In this document: positions 15,446 to 24,319 of the stretch, one piece after another
How the letters are laid out: each line of letters starts with the position of its first letter
Position numbering within the stretch: the first letter of the stretch is position 1
DNA from: an uncultured Lachnospiraceae bacterium
GTDB taxonomy: Bacteria; Bacillota; Clostridia; Lachnospirales; Lachnospiraceae
Assembly: GCA_947384285.1 (NCBI GenBank)
Contig: CANDGI010000002.1
Span: 1 to 64,000, forward strand
DNA length: 64,000 nucleotides
Direction: 5' to 3'
Made by a program: the position numbers and the translations under genes
The notes under the pieces: model-generated
Database searches by the model: none
Seen by the model: the letters and a program-made list of their open reading frames with translations, nothing else
Told to the model about the DNA's origin: nothing

Positions 15446-18400
15446 CTAAGTGGCCAACGTCTCAATCAAATCTACGGAAACCAGGGTAGACACCCCTTTC
15501 TCCTGCATGGTAATCCCATAGAGCCTGTCCGCCGCCTCCATGGTTCCCCGTCTGTGGGTAATTACAATAAACTGGGTATGTTTTGTCAATTTATGCAGAT
15601 ACTTTGCAAACCGCCCCACATTGGAATCGTCCAGCGCTGCCTCAATCTCGTCCAGCAGGCAAAAGGGCGAGGGCTTTAAGTTCTGGATGGCAAACAAAAG
15701 GGAGATGGCCGTCAAAGACTTCTCTCCGCCGGAAAGCTGCATCATATTCTGCAGCTTCTTTCCCGGAGGCTGGGCAATGATGCGGATGCCGCATTCTAAA
15801 ATATCCTCATCCTCCACCAATTGAAGCGTTCCTTTTCCGCCGCCGAACAATTCCTTAAATACCTTGTCAAATTCCTTTTGGATCTGGGCAAACTTCTCCG
15901 TAAACTGATTGCGCATCCCCACATCCAATTCCTCGATAATGCCAAGCAGGGTTTTCTCTGCTTCCACCAAATCATCATGCTGGGTTTTCAGGAACACATA
16001 CCGCTCCGACAGGCTCCGGTAATCCTCAATGGCATTGACGTTTACGTCGCCCAGTGCCCGAATCTCCTCTTTTATCTCAGAAATCCTTTTCTTCATGAAG
16101 GCGGGATTGTCATATTCTTCTTTTCGCAGCTCCATGGCATTGTGCCGGGTCAATTCATATTCTTCCCACATATAGCTGGCCTGATGCTCCATGGAATCAT
16201 CCAGTTTCTCTTTCTGGCTGTTTAGGCGGTACAATTCCTTGTCCAAATCATTGATGCGCTTTGACAGCTCCTCCTGTTTCTGGAAAAATCCTTTGTAGGC
16301 TAAGGACATTTCCTCTCTTTCTTTCTGCCCTAAGGCAATCTGCTCTTCAAAACGCTCCTTATCCGCCTTGGACTGTTCCATGGCTTTTATGAATTCTTCG
16401 ATATCCGTTTTCTTCTTTTGGATCTTTTCCCTGGACTGGATTTTTTCCTGCTCTGCCGCCTTTAAGTCTTCCTCCAGCTTGGCTATTTCCGCGGAAATAC
16501 GTAAAATATTTTCCTGTGCAAAGCCTGCCTTCTGCTGGAAATTCGCTTCCTCCAACTGCACTCTGGAAACATCCTCCTGGCTCTCCTTTGCCAGAAGGTT
16601 CTGCATATCCAAAATCTTCTGGAACTCTTTGGTTTCCTCTTCTATCTCTTTCTCCCTCCGGCTGGCTGCATGGATTTCCTCTTGAATCCGTTCCCTGTTT
16701 TCACTGATTTCCAATAACTGCCGTTCTATCTCCCTGCTCTCCGTCTTGAGGGCAGCAAATTGATGGTCGTTTCCTTCCTTCTCTTCCCTTGCCCGCTCCA
16801 GATTCATTTTTTCTGTATTCTGCGCCAGCATCGCCTGCTGTAATTCCTCCTGGTTCTTTCGGATATCTTCTTTCAGCAGTTCTCTCGCCGTATTGATGTC
16901 CTCCAAACGATTCTTGTGAGCCTGCAATGCCTGCTCTATCTTTTCTATCTCCTTCTGCAAATCCTCAATTTCCCGTTTTCTTCCCAACAGGTTGCTGGTA
17001 TTGCGGAAGGCGCCCCCCGTCATGGAGCCTCCCGGGCTTAAGGATTCCCCTTCCAGGGTTACAATCCGAAGGCTGTACTGGTATTTCCTTGCCAGCGCAA
17101 TGGCATGGTCAATGGTGTCTGCCACATAGGTCCTGCCTAAAAGATATTCCTTTAATCCCTGATACCTGCTGTCTGCCTTCACCAGCTCGCTGCCGATGCC
17201 AATCACGCCTGGCTCCGACAATGCCGCCTGGTTTACTGAAATCTGCCGTTTCCCTACGCTGGTCAGCGGCAGGAAGGTTGCACGGCCAAAACGGTTTTTC
17301 TTTAAAAATCCAATCATCTTCTTGGCCGTAGCCTCATCGCTGGTTACAATATTCTGGATGCTGCCTCCCAGAGCAGTCTCAATGGCAATCTCATATTCCT
17401 TCTCCACTTGGATGATATCTGCAACCACGCCCAAAAGCCCTGGCTCTGTTTCCTTCTTTTCCATGACCCGCCGGATGGAGCTGCCATATCCGTCATAGCG
17501 TTCTGCAATGTTAATCAAAGATTCCAGCCTGGATTTCTCCCTGTGGTACCTGGAATTGTCCTGTTCCATCTGCTGCAGGGTCTCCCCCCGTTTTTCCTGC
17601 CAGCTTTTGCTCTTTTCTGCCAGCTTTGTGCCTTCCTCTTCCAGATTTCGGCATACTTCCTGAGCCTGCCTGTATTTTTCCTCACATTCCTCCAGCATAG
17701 ACCGAAGCTCTTCTTCTTCGCTCTTGTATTCCAGCAGCCGCTTGCTTAGCTGCGCCTTGCGGATATTGATCTGCTCTTGCATGGTATCATAACGCTGCTG
17801 CCTTGCCTTGGTGGAAGCCTTGTCATTTAATAATTCAATGATTTCACTTTTCCCGTCCTCGATTTTCCGGCTGCACCTTGCAATCTCTTCCTGGATTTCC
17901 TGGTATCTTGCCATGGCCTGGCTCTTTTGTTCCTCCATGGACTTTACCCGATCGTCCAGCCGGGCTTTTTCCTTCTCACAGGCCGCCTTCTTGGCCTGGC
18001 GTTCCTGCCGGTCCTTTTCAACGGCGTCCCGCCTGGACTTAAAATGCTCCTCATTCTGCTGGGCTGCATGAATCTGTTCCCTTAACACATTCACCTGTCC
18101 TTCCAACTGCCCCCTGCGCACTGTGGCATTTCCCAGCTCTTCCCGCAAAGCAGAAAGCTTCTCATCTGCCTTAGCCATCTCCTGCTCCATCCGTTCATAT
18201 TCTTCCCGGATATTGGCGTAAGAACAGTCCGCTTCCTTGAAATCCGCTTCTACGATTCCTGTTTTCTCTTTTAAGGATTGCAGTTCATCCTCCATGCGTT
18301 CCATATCCAAAAGGAACATATTCACATCATATTCTTTCAGCTCTTCCTTTTTTTTCAGGTACAGCCTTGCCTTATCCGCCTGGCGTTCCAGCGGGCCTAC

Positions 18401-19003
18401 CTGCTTCTCCAGCTCTGTGAGAATATCATTGACACGCACCAGGTTCTGGCGCTCGTCCTCTAATTTCTTCTGGGCTGTGGCTTTGCGCCGCTTGAATTTC
18501 ACAATCCCTGCCGCCTCGTCAAACAGCTCCCGCCGCTCCTCCGGCTTACCGCTTAAAATCCGTTCAATCTGTCCCTGGCCGATGATGGAATATCCCTCTT
18601 TTCCAATTCCCGTGTCGTAAAACAGCTCGTTCACATCCTTCAGCCGGCAGGCTGTCCCATTAATCAGATACTCACTTTCCCCGGAACGATAGACACGCCT
18701 TGCCACAGTCACCTCATTGTAATCCACATTCAGCTGCCTGTCCCCATTATCCAATGTAATGGCCACATATGCATAACTTAAAGGCTTACGGTTCTCTGTG
18801 CCGGAAAAAATAACATCCTGCATACTGGCGCCCCTAAGCTGCTTTACCCGCTGTTCTCCCAAAACCCAGCGCACCGCATCCGCCACATTGCTTTTCCCGC
18901 TTCCGTTGGGGCCTACAATCCCGGTAATCCCATTGTGGAACTCAAACAGAATCTTATTGGCAAAGGATTTAAAGCCATGAACCTCTATACTTTTTAAATA
19001 CAT
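15446..19003 (-). CDS. smc: Chromosome segregation protein SMC
   Basis: The full-length 1185-residue condensin ATPase has a Walker A motif (GPNGSGKSN, residues 32-40), a long coiled coil, a hinge near 500-670 (GVVADIIQVEKEYEIAIETA onward), a second coiled coil, the ABC signature LSGGEKSLTAISLLFA and Walker B FCLLDEIEAALDD. With ScpA/ScpB it compacts and organises the chromosome; those genes are not in the window. It lies in the conserved rnc-smc-ftsY order with 17- and 14-base gaps. A GGAGG site precedes the ATG. Confidence 0.97.
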   Translation of the reverse strand: MYLKSIEVHGFKSFANKILFEFHNGITGIVGPNGSGKSNVADAVRWVLGEQRVKQLRGASMQDVIFSGTENRKPLSYAYVAITLDNGDRQLNVDYNEVTVARRVYRSGESEYLINGTACRLKDVNELFYDTGIGKEGYSIIGQGQIERILSGKPEERRELFDEAAGIVKFKRRKATAQKKLEDERQNLVRVNDILTELEKQVGPLERQADKARLYLKKKEELKEYDVNMFLLDMERMEDELQSLKEKTGIVEADFKEADCSYANIREEYERMEQEMAKADEKLSALREELGNATVRRGQLEGQVNVLREQIHAAQQNEEHFKSRRDAVEKDRQERQAKKAACEKEKARLDDRVKSMEEQKSQAMARYQEIQEEIARCSRKIEDGKSEIIELLNDKASTKARQQRYDTMQEQINIRKAQLSKRLLEYKSEEEELRSMLEECEEKYRQAQEVCRNLEEEGTKLAEKSKSWQEKRGETLQQMEQDNSRYHREKSRLESLINIAERYDGYGSSIRRVMEKKETEPGLLGVVADIIQVEKEYEIAIETALGGSIQNIVTSDEATAKKMIGFLKKNRFGRATFLPLTSVGKRQISVNQAALSEPGVIGIGSELVKADSRYQGLKEYLLGRTYVADTIDHAIALARKYQYSLRIVTLEGESLSPGGSMTGGAFRNTSNLLGRKREIEDLQKEIEKIEQALQAHKNRLEDINTARELLKEDIRKNQEELQQAMLAQNTEKMNLERAREEKEGNDHQFAALKTESREIERQLLEISENRERIQEEIHAASRREKEIEEETKEFQKILDMQNLLAKESQEDVSRVQLEEANFQQKAGFAQENILRISAEIAKLEEDLKAAEQEKIQSREKIQKKKTDIEEFIKAMEQSKADKERFEEQIALGQKEREEMSLAYKGFFQKQEELSKRINDLDKELYRLNSQKEKLDDSMEHQASYMWEEYELTRHNAMELRKEEYDNPAFMKKRISEIKEEIRALGDVNVNAIEDYRSLSERYVFLKTQHDDLVEAEKTLLGIIEELDVGMRNQFTEKFAQIQKEFDKVFKELFGGGKGTLQLVEDEDILECGIRIIAQPPGKKLQNMMQLSGGEKSLTAISLLFAIQNLKPSPFCLLDEIEAALDDSNVGRFAKYLHKLTKHTQFIVITHRRGTMEAADRLYGITMQEKGVSTLVSVDLIETLAT

Positions 19004-19020
19004 CTGCGCCTCCGATATTT

Positions 19021-19725
19021 TTATTGGGGAAAATCTATATTTTTCTGCTCCTTCAGCTTAAGCAGCGTGGCATAAGCTGCTTCCTGCTCCGCGCTCTTTT
19101 TGGTTCGTCCGCATCCTCTTCCATAGACCGTCTCTCCAATCCGCGCTTCCACAATAAATTTCTTGTCATGGTCCGGCCCTTCTTCCGCCAGCAGGCAATA
19201 ACTCAATTCTTCCGAATAATTTCCCTGTATCACTTCCTGCAGGATAGTCTTGCTATCATAAAAGAGCTGCTTGTGCTCTATGTCATTTAATACAAATCGA
19301 TGAATAAACTCTTTTGCACTAGCAAAACCACCATCCAAATAAATTGCCCCGATGACCGCCTCCAAAGCATCAGACAAAATGGACTTCCGCTCCCTTCCGC
19401 CGGTCTGGTCTTCCCCTTTTCCCAGAAAAAGATACTTTCCCAAATCCAAATCCCTGGTGCAGAATGCCAGGGTTGGCTCACAGACAATGCTTGCCCGAAG
19501 CCTGGTCAGCTCCCCTTCCGGGTGTTTGGGATATCTGTGGAACAAAAATTCACTGGTCGCAATCTCTAACACTGCATCTCCTAAAAACTCAAGCCTTTCA
19601 TTGTCTGCATGCTTGCTCAAATGGTGTTCATTTGCATACGAGCTATGGGTAAAGGCCTGCTTCAGCAGACGGGCGTTTTTAAAACTATACCCTATTTTCT
19701 CTTCAAATTCCTTTTGAAATCTCAT
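19021..19725 (-). CDS. rnc: Ribonuclease III
   Basis: The double-strand-specific endoribonuclease matures rRNA and regulates mRNAs. The 234-residue product has the catalytic domain signature ERLEFLGDAVLEI with the second acidic cluster SDALEAVIGAIYLD, and a C-terminal dsRNA-binding domain (YCLLAEEGPDHDKKFIVEAR, then CGRTKKSAEQEAA). An upstream in-frame ATG at 19803 would add 26 atypical residues and read through a hairpin; the start at 19725 with AAAGG upstream is preferred. It lies between acpP and smc. Confidence 0.95.
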   Translation of the reverse strand: MRFQKEFEEKIGYSFKNARLLKQAFTHSSYANEHHLSKHADNERLEFLGDAVLEIATSEFLFHRYPKHPEGELTRLRASIVCEPTLAFCTRDLDLGKYLFLGKGEDQTGGRERKSILSDALEAVIGAIYLDGGFASAKEFIHRFVLNDIEHKQLFYDSKTILQEVIQGNYSEELSYCLLAEEGPDHDKKFIVEARIGETVYGRGCGRTKKSAEQEAAYATLLKLKEQKNIDFPQ

Positions 19726-19749
19726 AACATAATACCTTTCTATAATAAT

Positions 19750-19784
19750 GCAACCACTTCCCGCAAAATTGTGGAAGTGGTTGC
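19750..19784 (-). promoter_or_regulatory. Hairpin in the acpP-rnc spacer
   Basis: GCAACCACTTCC (19750-19761) pairs perfectly with GGAAGTGGTTGC (19773-19784), an 11-base loop in between. There is no T run after it on the minus strand, so it is not a standard terminator. It lies just upstream of the rnc start in the same transcript. A processing or autoregulatory role for RNase III is possible but is inference only. Confidence 0.55.
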
Positions 19785-19823
19785 CACATGAAATTACCTG
19801 CACATATGATGGAAGTTTATGGA

Positions 19824-20054
19824 TTAGTTCGTGGCATTTTTAATCTGCTCTACTGCATCTGCCACCGTTACAATCTTTTCTGCCTCTTCGTTGGCAATCT
19901 CAATATCAAATTCCTCTTCCAGTCCCATGATTATCTGGAAAATGTCCAGAGAATCTGCCCCTAAGTCATCTACAAATGTAGTATCCATTGTGATTTCGTC
20001 CACGTCAACGTTTAATACTTCTGCAATGATTTTTTTTAATTTTTCAAACTCCAT
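19824..20054 (-). CDS. acpP: Acyl carrier protein
   Basis: The 76-residue acidic protein carries growing acyl chains on a phosphopantetheine attached to the Ser in the DSLD motif ([18 protein letters not shown], about Ser36). It is used in fatty-acid synthesis and as donor partner for PlsX. It lies 12 bases after plsX, the usual order. Another in-frame check, the C-terminal [10 protein letters not shown], is typical of ACP. Confidence 0.95.
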   Translation of the reverse strand: MEFEKLKKIIAEVLNVDVDEITMDTTFVDDLGADSLDIFQIIMGLEEEFDIEIANEEAEKIVTVADAVEQIKNATN

Positions 20055-20066
20055 TCTCGTTCCTTT

Positions 20067-21086
20067 CTACTCCTCCATGGGAGATGTTCCAATATTCTTT
20101 CTGATTTTTCCATTGATTTCCTGTTCCTTGAAAGTGACGCATTGGATAATAGAATTCGTTACCTCCTTCGCCTTTGCACTTCCATGGGTCTTGACTACCA
20201 GGCCGTTCAGCCCCAATAGCGGCGCTCCGCCATATTCTGTTGCATCGAAGGCCTTCAGCGTCTTTTTTAAAGATGGTTTTACAAGCAGCGCGCCGATTTT
20301 ACTCCTTAGGCCTGCCATCATTCCCTGCTTTATCACGTCTACCAAAGTGCCGCTTAGACCTTCATAAAGCTTCAAAATGACATTCCCCACAAATGCCTCG
20401 CACACAATCACGTCTGCTTCCCCTTGAGGAATATCCCTTGCCTCAATACTTCCCACAAAATTCACATCCGGGCAGTTTTTCAGCAGTGGAAATGTCTCTT
20501 TTACCAGTGCATTTCCTTTTTCTTCTTCCGCACCAATATTGACAATCGCAACTTTCGGATTCTTAACGCCTAATACATTTTCCATATAAATGGAACCCAT
20601 TTTCGCAAACTGAACCAGATGGGAAGCCCTGGCGTCTACGTTTGCACCGCAGTCAATCAATAAAGATACTCCCTTTTTCGTGGGAATCAATGGAGCCAGC
20701 GGCGGACGCTCAATTCCCTTAATCCTTCCGACAATGACTTGTCCGCCTACCAATATGGCTCCAGAGCTTCCTGCTGACACAAATGCATCCGCCTGTTTCC
20801 CCTTCACCATATTCATTCCCACTACAATCGATGACTGTTTTTTCTTTCGAATTGCCATCACTGGAGGTTCTGCGGTTTCAATTACCTCTTCGGCGTGAAT
20901 CACTTCAATCTGGGAACCGCCGTAGGAATGCTTTTCCAGTTCCTTCTTCACCACATCCTGCTGGCCCACCAGATATACCTTAATGTCCTGCCGTAGCGTA
21001 ACAGCGTTGATTGCTCCTTTTACCATCTCCTCAGGCGCATTGTCACCGCCCATGGCATCAACTGCTACTCTTACCATTTCCTGCAT
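20067..21086 (-). CDS. plsX: Phosphate acyltransferase PlsX
   Basis: PlsX converts acyl-ACP to acyl-phosphate, the first step of the PlsX/PlsY phospholipid pathway. The 339-residue sequence has AVDAMGGDNAPEEMVKGA at the start, then ETAEPPVMAIRKKKQSSIVV, VSAGSSGA, and LIDCGANVDARASHL, all typical. An AAGGAGG site precedes ATG 21086. A promoter lies upstream at 21204-21232, so plsX-acpP-rnc-smc-ftsY can be transcribed independently of the rpmF genes. Confidence 0.95.
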   Translation of the reverse strand: MQEMVRVAVDAMGGDNAPEEMVKGAINAVTLRQDIKVYLVGQQDVVKKELEKHSYGGSQIEVIHAEEVIETAEPPVMAIRKKKQSSIVVGMNMVKGKQADAFVSAGSSGAILVGGQVIVGRIKGIERPPLAPLIPTKKGVSLLIDCGANVDARASHLVQFAKMGSIYMENVLGVKNPKVAIVNIGAEEEKGNALVKETFPLLKNCPDVNFVGSIEARDIPQGEADVIVCEAFVGNVILKLYEGLSGTLVDVIKQGMMAGLRSKIGALLVKPSLKKTLKAFDATEYGGAPLLGLNGLVVKTHGSAKAKEVTNSIIQCVTFKEQEINGKIRKNIGTSPMEE

Positions 21087-21203
21087 GAAATTTCCTCCTT
21101 ATGGCCCGTAAACAAGACTTACGCCCGCCAAAATGGCAGGTGAAGTAAAATCCCAAGCCTTTAGGCTGTAAAATTTTTCCTGTTTATCGAATGCCTACCT
21201 AAG

Positions 21204-21232
21204 AATATACTATAAGTGTCAGGAGAAATCAA
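21204..21232 (-). promoter_or_regulatory. Promoter of the plsX-acpP-rnc-smc-ftsY operon
   Basis: On the minus strand TTGATT (21227-21232) and TATATT (21204-21209) are 17 bases apart. The leader of about 110 bases before plsX contains two small hairpins (AGCCTAAAGGCT and CTGCCATTTTGGCGG). Confidence 0.65.
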
Positions 21233-21297
21233 TATAAAAAATCAGGCCATGCAAAAAAGCTGTTATCATTGGGCTTTCATCCTCCAGCCGACCCCCA

Positions 21298-21951
21298 TCA
21301 TGCCAGAATATCTTCCTTATACTTAGCATCCTCGGCTTCCCTGTCTTCCTCACTCATATACTTACGGAAAATTTTCTCCAGAATAGAACTCTGGATCCAG
21401 GTAAAGGCCGCTGGAAGGATGAAGATAATAAACGGCGCAATAGAAAAAGCCACCATGGAAACAAAAGCAACGACAAGCATAAGCACTGTCGTAGGCAGAT
21501 GGGCAATCACCATCAGTATGGCATTTTTCATCGACTGCCTTCTGGTATTCTCAAAACGGGCCATGTAAGGAAAAAGATAAAAGGCCCAGGCAGTCCATAC
21601 GATCATTCCCAGGAAACACAGGACAGAAAGAGCGGAAAAATAGCTTGCCGCCTGGGCATAATAATTAGAGATATAAAAATCAAACCCAAGCCCCGCTCCA
21701 ATAACTGCGGCAATCAGCCACACCGGCGTAGCCTGTTTAAAATTATCCCGGAAAGACGTAACATAGTCCCGGAACAAATATCCCCTGTCATGCCGCAGCA
21801 CCTTATGCACCGTATAATACAAAGCAGTGAGTGCAGCCCCTATGGTAACAATTGGGATGCAGCTTACAAAAAACATCAAGCTTAGGCAGATACAGTCCGT
21901 AAATTTGGACAAAAACCTCATAAGCCCGCTGTCTAAATTAAATAATTTCAT
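21298..21951 (-). CDS. YesL family (DUF624) membrane protein
   Basis: The 217-residue protein has five to six predicted membrane helices and starts MKLFNLDSGLMRFLSKFTDC, the conserved YesL opening. The start at 21951 has an AGAGGG site; an upstream ATG at 22002 does not. YesL proteins often neighbour sugar ABC transporters or two-component genes; here it sits between rpmF and plsX instead. Its role is unknown. A hydrophilic C-terminal tail (KYMSEEDREAEDAKYKED) is probably cytoplasmic. Confidence 0.85.
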   Translation of the reverse strand: MKLFNLDSGLMRFLSKFTDCICLSLMFFVSCIPIVTIGAALTALYYTVHKVLRHDRGYLFRDYVTSFRDNFKQATPVWLIAAVIGAGLGFDFYISNYYAQAASYFSALSVLCFLGMIVWTAWAFYLFPYMARFENTRRQSMKNAILMVIAHLPTTVLMLVVAFVSMVAFSIAPFIIFILPAAFTWIQSSILEKIFRKYMSEEDREAEDAKYKEDILA

Positions 21952-22080
21952 TGGCAAATCCCTCTCTTCCGTTTTTTTAATATATTGGCCTATGCCTTCC
22001 AAGCGGCAGGCAGCAGATGAATATTTATTAGACTATTTTTACTCATTCTGCAGAAAATGTCAATGGATGCAAGGGTTAAA

Positions 22081-22117
22081 TTTATAAAAATAGCTTTCCC
22101 TTCCGGGAAAGCTATTT
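22081..22117 (-). terminator. Terminator after rpmF
   Basis: AATAGCTTTCCC pairs with GGGAAAGCTATT around a four-base loop and is followed on the minus strand by TTTTTATAAA. It begins 10 bases after the rpmF stop. Confidence 0.8.
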
Positions 22118-22126
22118 CTTCCTGCA

Positions 22127-22306
22127 TTAGTCCTGAGGAATAATCTCTTTTTTGTTATAACATCCGCAGTTCTTGCATACTCTATGGGGCATCATCAGTT
22201 CCCCGCATTTGCTGCATTTTACTAAAGTCGGAGCAGTCATTTTCCAGTTTGCTCTTCTTTTATCTCTTCTGCTCTTGGAAGATTTATTTTTTGGACATAT
22301 AGACAT
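22127..22306 (-). CDS. rpmF: 50S ribosomal protein L32
   Basis: The 59-residue protein has the L32 pattern MSICPKNKSSKSRRDKRRAN at its N-terminus and a zinc ribbon (CSKCGE...CKNCGCY) of the four-Cys type. An AAGGAGG site sets the start at 22306, two codons inside the longer frame. It follows DUF177 by two bases, the widespread DUF177-rpmF pairing. Confidence 0.95.
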   Translation of the reverse strand: MSICPKNKSSKSRRDKRRANWKMTAPTLVKCSKCGELMMPHRVCKNCGCYNKKEIIPQD

Positions 22307-22308
22307 GG

Positions 22309-22830
22309 TCACACCTCCTTAAATTTGCTAAAAATATCCTGGATTGCTGCCATTCTTGGATCAGGCTCTGTTTTCTGGCACTGGCATTCTGCCAGATTCA
22401 GATCCGCGCCGCACCGTTTGCAGATGCCTTTGCAATCCTCTCTGCACAAAACCTTCATTGGCCAACTCACCAAAATTTCTCCAAAAATAAGTTGATCCAC
22501 ATCCAGACTTGTTCCTGTCATATAACTTAACTCGTCCATGCCTGTCTCTTCACTGCTCTTGGTTAAATCCATCTCCTTCTCTATTTCAATCGGGAAATTC
22601 CATTCTACATCCTCAAGGCAGCGGTCACATGGAATTGCAATTGTAACCTCTGTTTTCCCCTGAATCAACAGCCGCCTGTTTTCTTCATTGGTAAACTGCA
22701 GTACAAAAGGTGTCTTTTTCACGACGGGAAATTGTCCCAATTTTGAGTGAAAGGACAATAATTCAATTTCCACCTGCTTTGACATCTCCTTGTTCTCACA
22801 GGAAATTATGTCCGCTAATTCTACTCTCAT
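22309..22830 (-). CDS. yceD: YceD family protein (DUF177)
   Basis: The 173-residue DUF177 protein has the conserved CDRCLE motif (residues about 70-75) and a C-terminal Cys set, CREDCKGICKRCGADLN and ECQC, which likely binds zinc. In plants and bacteria the family is linked to 23S rRNA accumulation; the precise role is uncertain. It is immediately upstream of rpmF and downstream of ackA. A GGAG site precedes the ATG. Confidence 0.9.
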   Translation of the reverse strand: MRVELADIISCENKEMSKQVEIELLSFHSKLGQFPVVKKTPFVLQFTNEENRRLLIQGKTEVTIAIPCDRCLEDVEWNFPIEIEKEMDLTKSSEETGMDELSYMTGTSLDVDQLIFGEILVSWPMKVLCREDCKGICKRCGADLNLAECQCQKTEPDPRMAAIQDIFSKFKEV

Positions 22831-22894
22831 GGCAGTCTCCTATCCACACTTGCTATATTATAACTGTCAAACTTTGGTTTGTCAATCATTTATT

Positions 22895-24088
22895 TTATTT
22901 TCCTACCAAAGCCACTGTCTCACGGGCAATTGCCAGTTCTTCATTGGTAGGCAGGCAGAGCACGGCCACTTTGGAGCCTGCTGCGGAAATCACCTTTTCT
23001 TCTCCCCGCACCCGGTTGGCTTCCACATCGATTTCAACGCCCAGATACCCTAAGTAATCGCAGACACCCTTTCTGACATTGGGATCATTTTCGCCGATTC
23101 CCGCGGTAAAGCAAATCACATCCACGCCGTTCATGGCTGCTGCATAGGAGCCTACATATTTTGCTGCCCGGTAGATATAGGCATCCAATGCGCGGATTCC
23201 CCGTTCGTCATTCTGGTCTGCGGCCGCCCCCAAATCACGGAAGTCACTGGAAATGTGGGACAATCCCTGCACGCCGGACTTTTTATTCAAAATCGTCATA
23301 ACCCCTTCTAAGCCAATGTTTTCTTTCTTTGCCAAATATTCCATTGCGCCTGGGTCAATATCCCCGGAACGGGTTCCCATAATCAATCCTTCCAACGGCG
23401 TCAGCCCCATGGAGGTGTCGATGGATTTGCCGTTTTTCACTGCACAGATGGATGCGCCGTTGCCCAAATGGCAGACAATGGTCTTTAATTCTTCATAGGG
23501 CTTTCCTAAAAATTCCGCTGCCCGTTTGGAAACATAGCTGTGGGAGGTTCCATGGAATCCATATTTCCTCACACTGTATTTTTCATAATAATCATAGTCA
23601 ATGCCATAGAGATATGCCTTCTCCGGCATAGTCTGATGGAATGCCGTGTCAAATACGCCCACCATAGGCACATTAGGCATCAATTCCTGGCAGGCGCGGA
23701 CGCCGATTAAGTTTGCCGGATTATGAAGAGGCGCCAAATCATTGCATTCCTCCACTACCTGCAGCACTTCCTCATCCAAAACCGTAGAGCATGCAAATTT
23801 TTCTCCCCCATGCACCAATCTGTGCCCAACGGCTTCGATTTCACTAAGGCTCTTTAAGGCTCCGGTCTTTGGATTCACCAAAGCATCCAATACCATCTGG
23901 ATGGCCTGCTTGTGGGTGGGCATGTCCGCATCTGTGATTTCTTTCTCGCAGCCTGCTTTCTGGTATACCAGCCTGCCATCAATGCCGATTCTCTCACAAA
24001 GCCCTTTGGCCAATACCTCCTCTGTATCAGAATTGATAACCTGGTATTTCAGGGAAGAACTGCCGCAGTTAATTACCAATACATTCAT
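22895..24088 (-). CDS. ackA: Acetate kinase
   Basis: The enzyme interconverts acetyl phosphate plus ADP and acetate plus ATP, the energy-yielding step of acetate fermentation. The 397-residue protein begins MNVLVINCGSSSLKYQV and shows GFHGTSHSYV, the HLGNGASI adenosine motif, and FTAGIGEN. The start at 24088 has a GGAG site; an ATG 30 bases upstream does not. The partner pta is not adjacent on either side, unlike in many relatives. A promoter lies at 24176-24204. Confidence 0.96.
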   Translation of the reverse strand: MNVLVINCGSSSLKYQVINSDTEEVLAKGLCERIGIDGRLVYQKAGCEKEITDADMPTHKQAIQMVLDALVNPKTGALKSLSEIEAVGHRLVHGGEKFACSTVLDEEVLQVVEECNDLAPLHNPANLIGVRACQELMPNVPMVGVFDTAFHQTMPEKAYLYGIDYDYYEKYSVRKYGFHGTSHSYVSKRAAEFLGKPYEELKTIVCHLGNGASICAVKNGKSIDTSMGLTPLEGLIMGTRSGDIDPGAMEYLAKKENIGLEGVMTILNKKSGVQGLSHISSDFRDLGAAADQNDERGIRALDAYIYRAAKYVGSYAAAMNGVDVICFTAGIGENDPNVRKGVCDYLGYLGVEIDVEANRVRGEEKVISAAGSKVAVLCLPTNEELAIARETVALVGK

Positions 24089-24121
24089 TTTTCTTTCTCC
24101 TTTTCTCACTCTTTCCATTTT

Positions 24122-24254
24122 GGGCTCCTGCGTTTGCAGAAACAGAAGCCCTCACGACATAGGACGTCTTTTCTTATTATAAACTAATCCAATGGATGAT
24201 ACAAGGGGATTTTTTTGATACGATATTACTCCGGCGGTTAAATGCCGGAGTAAT
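24122..24254 (-). promoter_or_regulatory. ackA promoter, leader hairpin and upstream palindrome
   Basis: TTGTAT (24199-24204) and a perfect TATAAT (24176-24181), 17 bases apart on the minus strand, form the ackA promoter. The leader contains a hairpin, GGGCTCCTG...CAGAAGCCC (24122-24151). Upstream, at 24225-24254, a perfect palindrome ATTACTCCGGC/GCCGGAGTAAT lies between the chemoreceptor stop and the promoter. It may terminate the chemoreceptor transcript, although no T run follows. Confidence 0.6.
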
Positions 24255-24319
24255 AACATCTGTTCCTGCGTCTGCCGTGCTTATTTTATCCGCTTTTTAT
24301 TTACGCTCCAAAACCTGCA

